Shown piece after piece: positions 1 to 7,147 of a stretch of DNA of 7,977 bases. Within the stretch, counting starts at the first letter, position 1. Each line of letters starts with the position of its first letter. The notes under the pieces were generated by a model that did not search any database, had not been told where the DNA came from, and worked only from the letters and a program-made list of their open reading frames with translations. The translations under genes and the position numbers were made by a program. The stretch is taken from NCBI GenBank assembly GCA_029212955.1, contig JARGOW010000131.1, forward strand, positions 1-7,977, in the 5' to 3' direction. Origin of the DNA: Planctomycetota bacterium. GTDB lineage: Bacteria > Planctomycetota > UBA1135 > GCA-002686595.

Positions 1-424
1 CGGGAGCCAACATCCCGCCCCGGATGACCCGGCACAAGAACCCGCTTCGGCCTTCCATGAGTGCCGGAAAGCGCTCATCCACGGGCTGAAGGGTGATGCA
101 GGGTTCGCGGCAATCATGGACCTCCAGCAGCACTTGGTCGCCCACGGCCAATCGGTCTCCCGGATTCAAGCGGGCGAAATCCAGGCCATCGATCAGGAGA
201 TTTTCACCGAAGGATCCGGGCTCCTTTGCGGGGACTCCATCCCGTTGCAAAGCCGCGTAATCGGCCGTTGAGAACAGGCAAACTGCCCGGTTCTCCCCCC
301 CGTGCTCCGGGTGGCGGTGCTTGTCTCCAACCAATCCGAGGGATTCCACTTGGGCCTCGGTGACGGGTGCCTTGGGTATGCCACCAGGCCCCAGACAAAC
401 GGCTATGACCCGTCCGTCGTTCAC
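1..424 (-). CDS. MOSC-domain protein (3' end cut by window edge)
   Basis: The GTG start is in a GTGA overlap with the MltA stop; 141 codons are visible and the frame is still open at the window edge. Visible MOSC features are a GDKH motif (residues 33-36), HGGENRAV (41-48), FGENL (72-76), a GDRLAVGD strand region (89-96) and a DCREPC segment (104-109). By family knowledge the Cys of the PC motif (Cys109) is the conserved MOSC cysteine, proposed to carry sulfur or to ligate the molybdenum cofactor. The protein resembles small stand-alone MOSC proteins of the YiiM type, so most of the domain is present. There is no signal peptide, so it is probably cytosolic. I see no Shine-Dalgarno sequence before the GTG, which fits translational coupling to mltA. 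MOSC family membership is secure. The substrate is unknown, and it could serve molybdoenzyme maturation or N-hydroxylated compound reduction. Confidence 0.88.
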   Translation of the reverse strand, partial: MNDGRVIAVCLGPGGIPKAPVTEAQVESLGLVGDKHRHPEHGGENRAVCLFSTADYAALQRDGVPAKEPGSFGENLLIDGLDFARLNPGDRLAVGDQVLLEVHDCREPCITLQPVDERFPALMEGRSGFLCRVIRGGMLAP

Positions 425-1602
425 TTGTTCAGAAAGCCGGGCTTGAGGAAAAGGTAGTACATCTGGCCTTCGGAGCGGGTGGTGCCAGCCATGCGCTCGG
501 CGGAATGGCCGACCCCGAGGTAGATGTCTGCGCGCCCGGCTGTGCGAATCGCACCTCCCGTGTCCTGGTCGAGCATCATTTGCGCAAAGGGCATGAACCC
601 TCCGCCTGGAACGGGCAGGACCGTATCCACGAAAACCAGTGCGCCGCGGGGGAACAGGGTCTTGTCCGTGGCCAGGGTGCGCTGGGCGGCGACCTCCAGG
701 TTCAAACTGCCCCGCGGGTTTCCTTCGATGGGACCGAAGAAAACGTAGGAGTCATTGCGATGCATGTACTCATCGACAAGGTGGGGGTTTTGCGCGGCCC
801 AAGCCCGCAGTGTACCGAGGGACATGGCGTCCTTGGCTACCAATCCATCCTTGACCAACTGTGCACCCATGCTGGTGTAAGGTTGACCATTCTTGCCCGC
901 GTAACCAAAGCGCAATTCGGTTCCATCGGGGGCGCGTACGAATGCTGATCCGTTCACGTGTGCGATGAAAGCGTCTAGGGGGTCCCGCAACCAAACCAAC
1001 TCCAATCCTTGATTGGCGAGCATTCCCGACGTTTCCAGGGTTCGGCGAGTCGGGTAAGGCTGCATGCCTGTCTTGGTGCGACGGCCCAGGATGGTGCCAT
1101 CGTCGGCCTTGACCAGGTCCGGCGGAAGGGCGTACAGCGGGTAGCGGTAGCTGTCACTGGGCTGCAGGCTGCCGTCCAAAACTGGCGTGCAGTACCCCGT
1201 GAACAAGACCCCGCCTCCCCGTCCATCCCAACCGGCGCTGCGGTAGAAGTCGAATTCGGTTTCGATCTTGGATTGGAACTCATTGGCCGTGCGGCAGGTC
1301 AGCAGCAGCTCGTGAAAGCGCTTGAGGCTCTGCAACGCCAGGTCGTGGGGGATCTCAGCCGCAGGAAAAAACTGGTGCGAATACGGCAGGTTGGTCCAGG
1401 CGATCGAGTTCTTCAACGCCGGCAAAAAGTCGGCTCGATCGGTCCAGGTTCCGGAAACGTTGGGCCGGATGTCCGAGGAGGACAAACGAATCAGTGGATT
1501 CGTTCCGTACGGGAGTTCGCGTCCGTAGTCGGGACCCGTGGGACCCTTGGCTTGGCAAGCTCCAAGCACCACGGTCAAACAAAGCAAAGCGATTCGATTC
1601 AT
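421..1602 (-). CDS. mltA: MltA-type membrane-bound lytic murein transglycosylase (lipoprotein)
   Basis: This 393-residue protein should cleave the MurNAc-GlcNAc bond of peptidoglycan with formation of 1,6-anhydro-MurNAc, from the periplasmic face of the outer membrane. The chosen ATG is preceded by AGAGGG with a 6-base gap and gives a short lipoprotein signal ending in the lipobox LGAC (Cys16); an ATG nine codons upstream gives a poorer signal. MltA landmarks in order are FTGYCTP (134-140), YPLY, PTRR (184-187), WLRDPLDAF (204-212), GYAGKNG (233-239), SYVFF (285-289) and the C-terminal 3D region with QDTGGAI (346-352) and RADIY (357-361). The Asp of RADIY appears to match the catalytic Asp of E. 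coli MltA (my alignment by eye). Many relatives read FTGYY where this one has FTGYC. Length is close to the E. coli enzyme. It lies 201 bases after the efflux operon, behind a likely terminator, and overlaps the MOSC gene by 4 bases. Confidence 0.93.
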   Translation of the reverse strand: MNRIALLCLTVVLGACQAKGPTGPDYGRELPYGTNPLIRLSSSDIRPNVSGTWTDRADFLPALKNSIAWTNLPYSHQFFPAAEIPHDLALQSLKRFHELLLTCRTANEFQSKIETEFDFYRSAGWDGRGGGVLFTGYCTPVLDGSLQPSDSYRYPLYALPPDLVKADDGTILGRRTKTGMQPYPTRRTLETSGMLANQGLELVWLRDPLDAFIAHVNGSAFVRAPDGTELRFGYAGKNGQPYTSMGAQLVKDGLVAKDAMSLGTLRAWAAQNPHLVDEYMHRNDSYVFFGPIEGNPRGSLNLEVAAQRTLATDKTLFPRGALVFVDTVLPVPGGGFMPFAQMMLDQDTGGAIRTAGRADIYLGVGHSAERMAGTTRSEGQMYYLFLKPGFLNK

Positions 1603-1608
1603 GACAAG

Positions 1609-1614
1609 CCCTCT
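1609..1614 (-). promoter_or_regulatory. Ribosome binding site that fixes the mltA start
   Basis: On the minus strand AGAGGG sits 6 bases before the ATG at 1602. This spacing, plus the compact lipoprotein signal that follows, is why the start at 1602 is preferred over the in-frame ATG at 1629. Confidence 0.7.
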
Positions 1615-1721
1615 GCCCGGTCGCCCCATGGCTCAGGCCCAGCAAGGACCGTCCATGGCACATCGAGGCCCAAGAGTGGTTGCCAGCAGCCTACCGCTCA
1701 AACCTCATCAAGCAGGTCAAC

Positions 1722-1750
1722 ATTCTAGCTCAACCACCGAAATTCCGAAA
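1722..1750 (-). promoter_or_regulatory. Weak candidate promoter for mltA-MOSC
   Basis: The minus strand has TAGAAT (1722-1727), five of six matches to a -10 box. Seventeen bases upstream is TTTCGG (1745-1750), a poor -35 box. It lies about 120 bases before the mltA start and just past the putative terminator of the efflux operon, where a promoter would be expected. It partly overlaps the T-run of that terminator. The support is a short motif only. Confidence 0.22.
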
Positions 1751-1786
1751 ACACCCCGCCCCCTGGTCCAAGGACGGGGAGCGGGG
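1747..1786 (-). terminator. Probable rho-independent terminator of the efflux operon
   Basis: Just beyond the permease stop, the minus strand can fold into a very GC-rich hairpin. GCGGGG (plus 1781-1786) pairs with CCCCGC (plus 1754-1759), and GGGG (1776-1779) pairs with CCCC (1760-1763) with a single bulged A at 1780. A short upper stem (1766-1768 with 1773-1775) can extend it. On the transcribed strand the hairpin is followed by TGTTTTC, a short and interrupted T-run. Position and stem strength fit a terminator, while the weak T-run lowers confidence. The rest of the 1603-1803 gap holds only the mltA leader and no recognisable gene. Confidence 0.55.
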
Positions 1787-1803
1787 CGCTTCCGAAGGCA
1801 AAA

Positions 1804-3069
1804 TCACTCGTGGCGCAGGGCTTCGACTGGGTCCATGTGGGCTGCACGCCACGCGGGGTAGAGGCCGAAGATGACGCCGATTCCAACGGAGATGCCAAAC
1901 GCGAGAATGGCGGACATGGGGGATACCTGGGTTTCCAGGTCGGCGGTGCGTTCGATGATCCAAGGGATCAGCAGGCCGATGGCCACGCCTGCCGCTCCGC
2001 CGCATCCGGAGAGCACGGTGGTTTCCACTAGGAATTGGGTGACGATGTGCCGGCGGCGCGCACCCAGGGCGCGGCGGATTCCGATTTCACGGGTTCGCTC
2101 GGTGACCGTGGCGAGCATCACATTCATGATGCCGATACCCCCGACTAGGAGCGAGATGCCTGCGATGCTTGCGAGCACGATGGAGAAGATGCGCTGGGTC
2201 TCCTTGGCGCGCATCAACAGTTCCAAGGGAACCACAACCTCGTAGTCCTTGTCCTCATGCTCGCGGACGAGCATGGCTCGGGATGCGGCGGCCACAAAAG
2301 GCACGTCCTCATCGGTTCCAACCTCGGCGATGATCTCGTGCAGTTGTACCTCTTGAATGTCGCGGGATCCGGAGCGGATCGTGACCTGGCGCTCACCGAA
2401 GTAGCTCCGACCCGTTTCAAGGGGGACGAATACTTCGCCACCAGATTCGGAGGAAGGGTTGGCCAGGCTCTCGCCCAGAGGTCCCCTTGGTACCAACACA
2501 CCCACGACTTCAAAGTAGTGTTCGCCGATTCGAATGTTCTGCCCCAGGGCATTCTTGAAGGGGAACAGGTAGCGCGCCACATCGTATCCAAGCACGCAAA
2601 CCAACGATCGCGATTCTTCGTCTTGGGGGAGTATGAAGCGGCCCGCGGAGAGGATTCGGCCCACCACATCCTGGAATTCAGGAATGGTGCAAAGGACTTT
2701 GGGGCGGCAAGATTTACCGCCCAGTCGAACTTCCTGGGCAGCGGCCAGGACCGGAACGGTCCGAATCACGCCAGGGAAGGTTTCAGCCACGCGCCCGTAG
2801 TCGTCGCGGGTCAATCCGTACGAAAGGGTCCGGGTCTGCTGGTCGCTCACGGCTTCCTGCTCCGGCTTGACGCTGCGGAGGATGACGTTGCGGCTGCCGA
2901 GCTGGCGGATCTGGTCCTGGGCTTTTTCACTGGCGCCTTCGCCCACAGCGAGCATGGCGACCACGCTCGCCACTCCGAAGAGCACGCCGAGGGTGGTGAG
3001 GAAGCTGCGTAGCTTGTGCAGCAGAAGGCTTGAGATGCCTAGCCGAACGGTGCTCCAAAGAGATTTCAT
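1804..3069 (-). CDS. MacB/FtsX-family ABC transporter permease
   Basis: This 421-residue inner-membrane subunit should work as a dimer with the ATPase encoded just upstream. It shows the MacB/LolC layout: one transmembrane helix near the N-terminus (about 22-44), a large periplasmic domain (about 45-294), then three helices (about 296-320, 350-372 and 384-406). The FtsX-domain signatures are GGIGIMNVML (310-319), ERTREIGIRRALGARR (324-339), which would contact the ATPase, and the C-terminal DPVEALRHE (413-421). In this family the periplasmic domain transmits ATP-driven motion to the adaptor rather than forming a channel across the membrane. Unlike E. coli MacB, the ATPase is a separate polypeptide. 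The ATG lies in an ATGA overlap with the ATPase stop and has its own GGAGGG eight bases upstream. Substrate cannot be read from sequence; macrolides, peptides, lipids or siderophores are all handled by relatives. Confidence 0.92.
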   Translation of the reverse strand: MKSLWSTVRLGISSLLLHKLRSFLTTLGVLFGVASVVAMLAVGEGASEKAQDQIRQLGSRNVILRSVKPEQEAVSDQQTRTLSYGLTRDDYGRVAETFPGVIRTVPVLAAAQEVRLGGKSCRPKVLCTIPEFQDVVGRILSAGRFILPQDEESRSLVCVLGYDVARYLFPFKNALGQNIRIGEHYFEVVGVLVPRGPLGESLANPSSESGGEVFVPLETGRSYFGERQVTIRSGSRDIQEVQLHEIIAEVGTDEDVPFVAAASRAMLVREHEDKDYEVVVPLELLMRAKETQRIFSIVLASIAGISLLVGGIGIMNVMLATVTERTREIGIRRALGARRRHIVTQFLVETTVLSGCGGAAGVAIGLLIPWIIERTADLETQVSPMSAILAFGISVGIGVIFGLYPAWRAAHMDPVEALRHE

Positions 3070-3797
3070 ACCGAGGTCCCTCCGGTGGCTTGGGACCGAG
3101 CCTCACTGTCGACGGAAAGGATGTCACCGTCCTTCAGGCGCAGGATGTGCTCCGCGCGGTCGCCCACGTCCTGTTCGTGTGTGACGAGTAGGATCGTTTT
3201 TCCACTCGCATGCAATTCGTCGAATAGGTCGAGAATTTCGGAGGCCGTGGCCGAGTCCAAGTTTCCAGTGGCTTCGTCCGCAAGGATCATGGCCGGGTCA
3301 TTGATCAAGGAACGGGCGATGGCCACGCGCTGTTGCTGGCCACCCGATAGTTGATTGGGGCGATGGTGCAGCCGGCCCTTGAGCCCAACCCGTTCAGCCA
3401 ACTCAGTGGCGCGTTCGCGGGCATTGGGGATGGGGTCATCCTGGTAGATTACAGGCACCAGGATGTTGTCGATCACATCCAGTTGCGGGATGAGATTGTA
3501 CGACTGAAAAATGAAACCCAATTCCCGACCGCGCAGGGCGGAGATTTCGTTGTCGCTCAGGCCTGAGACTTCACGGCCGCGAATCTGGTACGAGCCCGTT
3601 GTGGGGCGATCGATGCAGGACAGCAGATTGAGCAGTGTCGACTTTCCGCTGCCCGACGACCCCATGATGGCCCAGTATTCACCCTGGCGGAAATCAAAGG
3701 AGAAGTCCTTGAGGGCATAGACGGTTTCGCCGCCCATGACGTAGCTGCGCGAGATGTTTTGAAGGTGCGCAACGATTTCTGCTTCGTTTTCGCTCAC
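3066..3797 (-). CDS. MacB/LolD-type ABC transporter ATP-binding protein
   Basis: This 243-residue cytoplasmic ATPase powers the pump. Motifs in order are Walker A GSSGSGKST (46-54, Lys52), Q-loop Gln98 in FIFQSYNL, ABC signature LSGGQQQ (150-156), Walker B ILADE (171-175) with catalytic Glu175, D-loop GNLD (178-181) and H-loop His207 in VTHEQD. The set is complete, so it should be active. After the catalytic Glu it reads ADEATGNLD, whereas most MacB/LolD relatives have ADEPTGNLD, a small change next to the active site. The start is GTG in a GTGA overlap with the adaptor stop, with GGAG seven bases upstream inside the adaptor gene. The C-terminus (about 230-243) is a short Ser/Thr/Gly-rich extension. 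LolD and FtsE are close alternatives by sequence; the neighbouring adaptor and TolC argue for MacAB-like efflux. Confidence 0.94.
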   Translation of the reverse strand: MSENEAEIVAHLQNISRSYVMGGETVYALKDFSFDFRQGEYWAIMGSSGSGKSTLLNLLSCIDRPTTGSYQIRGREVSGLSDNEISALRGRELGFIFQSYNLIPQLDVIDNILVPVIYQDDPIPNARERATELAERVGLKGRLHHRPNQLSGGQQQRVAIARSLINDPAMILADEATGNLDSATASEILDLFDELHASGKTILLVTHEQDVGDRAEHILRLKDGDILSVDSEARSQATGGTSV

Positions 3798-5458
3798 TGG
3801 GGCGCTCCGCCCTTCTTGGATTTTCCGCCGCGGGAGGACTTGGATTTGGATCCGCTTTTGGAGCCACTGCTCGGGCCGCCCTTGGAGCCCGATTTCGGGC
3901 TGCCGGAGGCCTTGTTGCCCGAGCCTTGGCCCTTACGAGCATCCGGTGCCGCGTCGGTGGAGTTTTTGGGGACCGAAATCGCATTGGAAACGGTCGGTTT
4001 GAAGGTGGCGGGGGGGGCCAGTAGCACGATCTCGCCTTCGGTGAGGCCGGATTTGATTTCCACCCAGTTGTTGTTATCCAAACCAACTTCGACCTCGCGG
4101 GTCTCGATCTCGGGCTTGCCTTGCACGAAGACAATCGTTTTTCCGTCGTCGAAAAGGACGCATTGCCTGGGGATGTAAAGCACGTCGACCAGGTCTTCGA
4201 TCAAGACCTCGGCGTTGCAGGACATTCCGGGCCGGAAGCCTTCGGGGGTGGAATCCAGCTTGATGTCGGCCTTGTAGGAGCGTTCGTTGCCCCCGCGCCG
4301 ACGATTGTTCTCCGAAGCCATGATCGCAACGAATTGAACGGTGCCCGGCACGGAGACGCCGGGGAAGGCGTCGGTCGTGACGTTGCAGCGCATGCCTTGG
4401 CGAATTTTCTTAACTTTCGTCTCGTGGATTCCTGCGGTGACGATCAGGGAATCCGATTTGGGGATGGTGCCGATTTTAGAGCCACCCCAGGCATCGTCCC
4501 CTTCTTTAGCGACCTCGCCCCAGCGACCACGCGCAAGGACCAGCAAGCCTGGTTCGGGTGCGAGCAACTGGCGCATGGAGATTTGCGTGCGCAGTCGATC
4601 TAGCTTCTTGTTTTCGCGATCCAGACGGTACCGGGCCGAGTCCCGGGAGGCTTCCAGGTCCGCGATGCGCGAGCGCGCTTGCTTGGTGACCTTGTCCACG
4701 TTTCTGGATTTGGTGCCGACGCTGGACTCTAGCTCGGCCTTGCGACGGCGGTGTCCGTAGGTTTTCTTCAGTTCCAAGTCGCGATTTGCCTGGTCCACTT
4801 CGATGACCTTGCCCTGTACGGCGAGCTCGTCGCCCTCGAATTGGTCCCGCTGGACAAAGCCTTCGTCGTATAGCTTTTTGGTCCATTCCAATTGTTGACG
4901 GGCGCGAACGAGTTGCTCTTCCTTGAGGACGATGGATTCCTCGGCCGCGGCGAGCTCGTTGGTCCATTCGCCGCCATCGATGGTGTATTTCTCCAGGTCC
5001 AATTCGGCGAGTTCCAAGGCGAGTTCGGCGGCAGCCAAATCGCTTTGGTTTTGAATGGCTTGGATGTCTAGCTGTTCTTCCGCCTTGACGACCGCGGCTT
5101 CGGAATTGTTGACCGCGATTTCTTGGACCACCAACTGCTCTTCGAACTTGGACGTGTCAAACTCAGCGACAACGTCACCCTTTTTCAGGGCGACGCCTTC
5201 TTCGGCGAGGAACGTGATCTTGGTTCCGCCTTCTATCTCCACTTTTAGCTGGATGGAGTCGCTGGCCATGAGATTGCCCCGAACCACCTCGCTGATGTGA
5301 AGATCGCCACGTCGAACGGGAGCGCCTTGCACGCCCTCGACGTCTTCAGCCTCAAACATCTTGGAGGTTAGATCGAAATGCACTGCCGCGTAGACAGAGC
5401 CCGCGATCAGCGCTATGAGGATGAGGAAGGGGGCAGCCTTATTCTTGCTCTTGGCCAT
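3794..5458 (-). CDS. HlyD/MacA-family periplasmic adaptor (membrane fusion protein) with basic C-terminal tail
   Basis: This 554-residue adaptor should bridge the inner-membrane ABC pump to the TolC-like channel. The N-terminus is positively charged and followed by one transmembrane anchor (about 9-28). A lipoyl-like half-motif lies at about 60-105, a long charged coiled-coil hairpin at about 105-298, the returning lipoyl half at about 299-312 (APEPGLLVLARG), a beta-barrel region at about 335-420 and a membrane-proximal domain at about 425-490. The hairpin tip reads KKLYDEGFVQ (194-203). Residues 507-554 form a Ser/Gly/Lys-rich tail with 12 basic and no acidic residues. The ATG at 5458 overlaps the TolC stop by 20 bases and has AGGA about 8 bases upstream. 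The gene ends inside the GTGA start of the ATPase. Pump family is clear; whether it is closer to MacA or to EmrA/HlyD adaptors is less so. Confidence 0.9.
   Translation of the reverse strand: MAKSKNKAAPFLILIALIAGSVYAAVHFDLTSKMFEAEDVEGVQGAPVRRGDLHISEVVRGNLMASDSIQLKVEIEGGTKITFLAEEGVALKKGDVVAEFDTSKFEEQLVVQEIAVNNSEAAVVKAEEQLDIQAIQNQSDLAAAELALELAELDLEKYTIDGGEWTNELAAAEESIVLKEEQLVRARQQLEWTKKLYDEGFVQRDQFEGDELAVQGKVIEVDQANRDLELKKTYGHRRRKAELESSVGTKSRNVDKVTKQARSRIADLEASRDSARYRLDRENKKLDRLRTQISMRQLLAPEPGLLVLARGRWGEVAKEGDDAWGGSKIGTIPKSDSLIVTAGIHETKVKKIRQGMRCNVTTDAFPGVSVPGTVQFVAIMASENNRRRGGNERSYKADIKLDSTPEGFRPGMSCNAEVLIEDLVDVLYIPRQCVLFDDGKTIVFVQGKPEIETREVEVGLDNNNWVEIKSGLTEGEIVLLAPPATFKPTVSNAISVPKNSTDAAPDARKGQGSGNKASGSPKSGSKGGPSSGSKSGSKSKSSRGGKSKKGGAPQ
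3805..3808 (-). promoter_or_regulatory. Ribosome binding site supporting the GTG start of the ATPase
   Basis: GGAG on the minus strand lies seven bases before the GTG at 3797, inside the last codons of the adaptor gene. It supports GTG as the true start and re-initiation or coupling at the GTGA overlap. Confidence 0.5.
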
Positions 5459-7076
5459 CGGTGGATTCCTGGGAGGGGGGGGTGATCTGGGGAACGGTTT
5501 CTTGCAGCTGAATGCCGTTTTCGTCCACGCGCAACAATTCGAGCGTGAGTTGGAGGTCCAAGCGAGCCAATGTGAGGTCGATCAGGGATGAGGTGGCGGA
5601 GTTGCTGGCTGCGAGCAAGGACTCGCGCGCGTCTAGCAAGTCCCGGGTATTGGAGCGTCCCGCCTGCAGGGACAAATCGGCGCTACGCACCCGGCGTCGG
5701 GCCAATTCCAGCGCACCCTTTTGAATGGAATAGCGCTCGCGTGCGTTGCGCGTGCTGCGCAGGGCCTCACGCACATCCAAATTGATTTGGTCGAGGAAAC
5801 GGTCGTAGTTGCGGGCGGCCACGTTGCGATTGATTTCCGCCCTCCGGAAGGAGTTTCGCTCGGGGAGGTTGTCCCAGGCGGGATCCAGGGAAAGGCCCGC
5901 ACTCCAGGAGGTGTCCTGGAAGGAGTGCCGCAGGGGCTGACCGTCCTTGGATGTAGAACTCGCGCTGATCGCCAAGCCCAACCCCGGACGCAGATTGTCG
6001 GCCGCGATCTCCAAGCTCCGCTGGGAGTCTTCGAGGCGATTGCTGGAGGTTTGAACATCCAAGCGTTCGTTGATGGCCAATTCCAGGGCGATTTGCTCGG
6101 TCAGCGCATCCAATAGGGGAGCAGCATCGGTCAAACGCTGCAATTCATCGTGGTCGAGTTCGATCTCCAAGTTCGGCGGCATGCCCAAGAAGAGTTTGAA
6201 GTCGTCGAGTTGGCGTTCAAAGTCGCCACGCAATTCAACCAGCCGGTTGTTGGAGCGCAATTCTTCCTGGCGAGCCTGGTCGGCTTGAATGTCGGAGAGC
6301 TGCCCCGCCTCTGCGAGCCGCTCGTTCCGCACGCGCAGGGATTGCAGGTTTTCCAGGTTGTACTCTTGGTTTTTTAGTTGGTCGATCGCCTGCAGAACGC
6401 CATACACGCGGCGTGCCACCGAGACCGCAAAAGTGCGTCGGAATCGTTCGTAGCTACGTACCTGGTAAACGAGGGAGCGCTCGGATTGGGTGAGCGACTC
6501 CATGGTGATTTTTGCACCTGCAGCGCGAAGGAGCGGCTGGGAGATGCTCAGGGAAAGATCGGAGACCGCATCCCAGCCATCGCCGGTGGAAACGAGTCGA
6601 AAAAGGCTCGATCCAATGCCCAGGACCACATTGGCACCGCTACCCATGATTTTGGAGAGGGTGAAATCCCCGTCCGTGGACGCGGTGGCCGAATTCGTCC
6701 CAACGCCCGAAATGGAGGCGCCGCCCGATGTTTCGGACCGCACGCCAAACCGCCAGCGCTCCTGGGTCAAACTTAAGGCGGAGAAGTACAGGGATTCCTT
6801 TTGCTCCAGGTAGCTGACGTTGGACTCGGCCGCAATGACCATGCAATCCAGAATGCCGAGCGGGCCCAGGTGGGTGACCTCACCGCTCAAAGCCTTGGCA
6901 CGGAATCCTTCTGCCGCGCCCAACTGAAAGGGGTCTTCGGACTCGAAAAGGGCGGTACGCCGCTCGTTGATCAGGGCGTAAGTTTCATCGTCCGCATTCT
7001 TGGAGTGTTCGGCGGGAGACTTGCAAGCGCCGGCGAACAACAACAGGGCGGACGCGAGGGGAGCGAGAGAGTGCAA
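5439..7076 (-). CDS. TolC-family outer membrane efflux lipoprotein
   Basis: This 545-residue protein is the expected exit duct of the pump: a trimer with an outer-membrane barrel and a periplasmic helical tunnel. The N-terminus (residues 1-18) is a lipoprotein-like signal ending FAGAC, with Cys18 as likely lipidation site, as in NodT-type channels. An alpha-helical start near 75-110 (YLEQKESLYFSALSLTQER) is followed by a strand region with SISQPLLRAAG (177-187). Long amphipathic helices at 190-300 form the first OEP repeat. A second repeat (about 325-515) contains DPAWDNLPERNSFRRAEI (398-415) and AGRSNTRDLLDARESLLAA (472-490). The tail after 516 is acidic and flexible. The start is TTG; no ATG or GTG lies between it and the upstream in-frame stop, and no clear Shine-Dalgarno is seen, so the first few residues are uncertain. 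It is the first gene of the operon, overlapping the adaptor by 20 bases. Confidence 0.9.
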   Translation of the reverse strand: MHSLAPLASALLLFAGACKSPAEHSKNADDETYALINERRTALFESEDPFQLGAAEGFRAKALSGEVTHLGPLGILDCMVIAAESNVSYLEQKESLYFSALSLTQERWRFGVRSETSGGASISGVGTNSATASTDGDFTLSKIMGSGANVVLGIGSSLFRLVSTGDGWDAVSDLSLSISQPLLRAAGAKITMESLTQSERSLVYQVRSYERFRRTFAVSVARRVYGVLQAIDQLKNQEYNLENLQSLRVRNERLAEAGQLSDIQADQARQEELRSNNRLVELRGDFERQLDDFKLFLGMPPNLEIELDHDELQRLTDAAPLLDALTEQIALELAINERLDVQTSSNRLEDSQRSLEIAADNLRPGLGLAISASSTSKDGQPLRHSFQDTSWSAGLSLDPAWDNLPERNSFRRAEINRNVAARNYDRFLDQINLDVREALRSTRNARERYSIQKGALELARRRVRSADLSLQAGRSNTRDLLDARESLLAASNSATSSLIDLTLARLDLQLTLELLRVDENGIQLQETVPQITPPSQESTDGQEQE

Positions 7077-7147
7077 TCTAGTGGGAAGGCTTGGGCAGCG
7101 AGTTGATTGGCAAATGGGTCGGAGAGACCACAGGCTATGGGGCCCAG

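Noticed and set aside
1600..1629. Upstream ATG at 1629 as the mltA start
   Set aside because: It adds nine residues (Gly/Arg-rich) before a good lipoprotein signal; the ATG at 1602 has AGAGGG at 6 bases.
1009..1728. A 239-codon open frame on the plus strand opposite mltA
   Set aside because: Antisense shadow of a well-supported gene; the product is low-complexity and matches no family I recognise.
2257..3012. A 251-codon open frame on the plus strand opposite the permease
   Set aside because: It lies wholly antisense to a gene with clear family motifs. Its product has no recognisable domain, and long antisense frames are expected in GC-rich coding DNA.
3759..4178. A plus-strand frame rich in Pro/Leu/Glu/Asp opposite the adaptor tail
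   Set aside because: Its repetitive composition is the complement of the Ser/Gly/Lys codons in the adaptor tail, not evidence of a gene.
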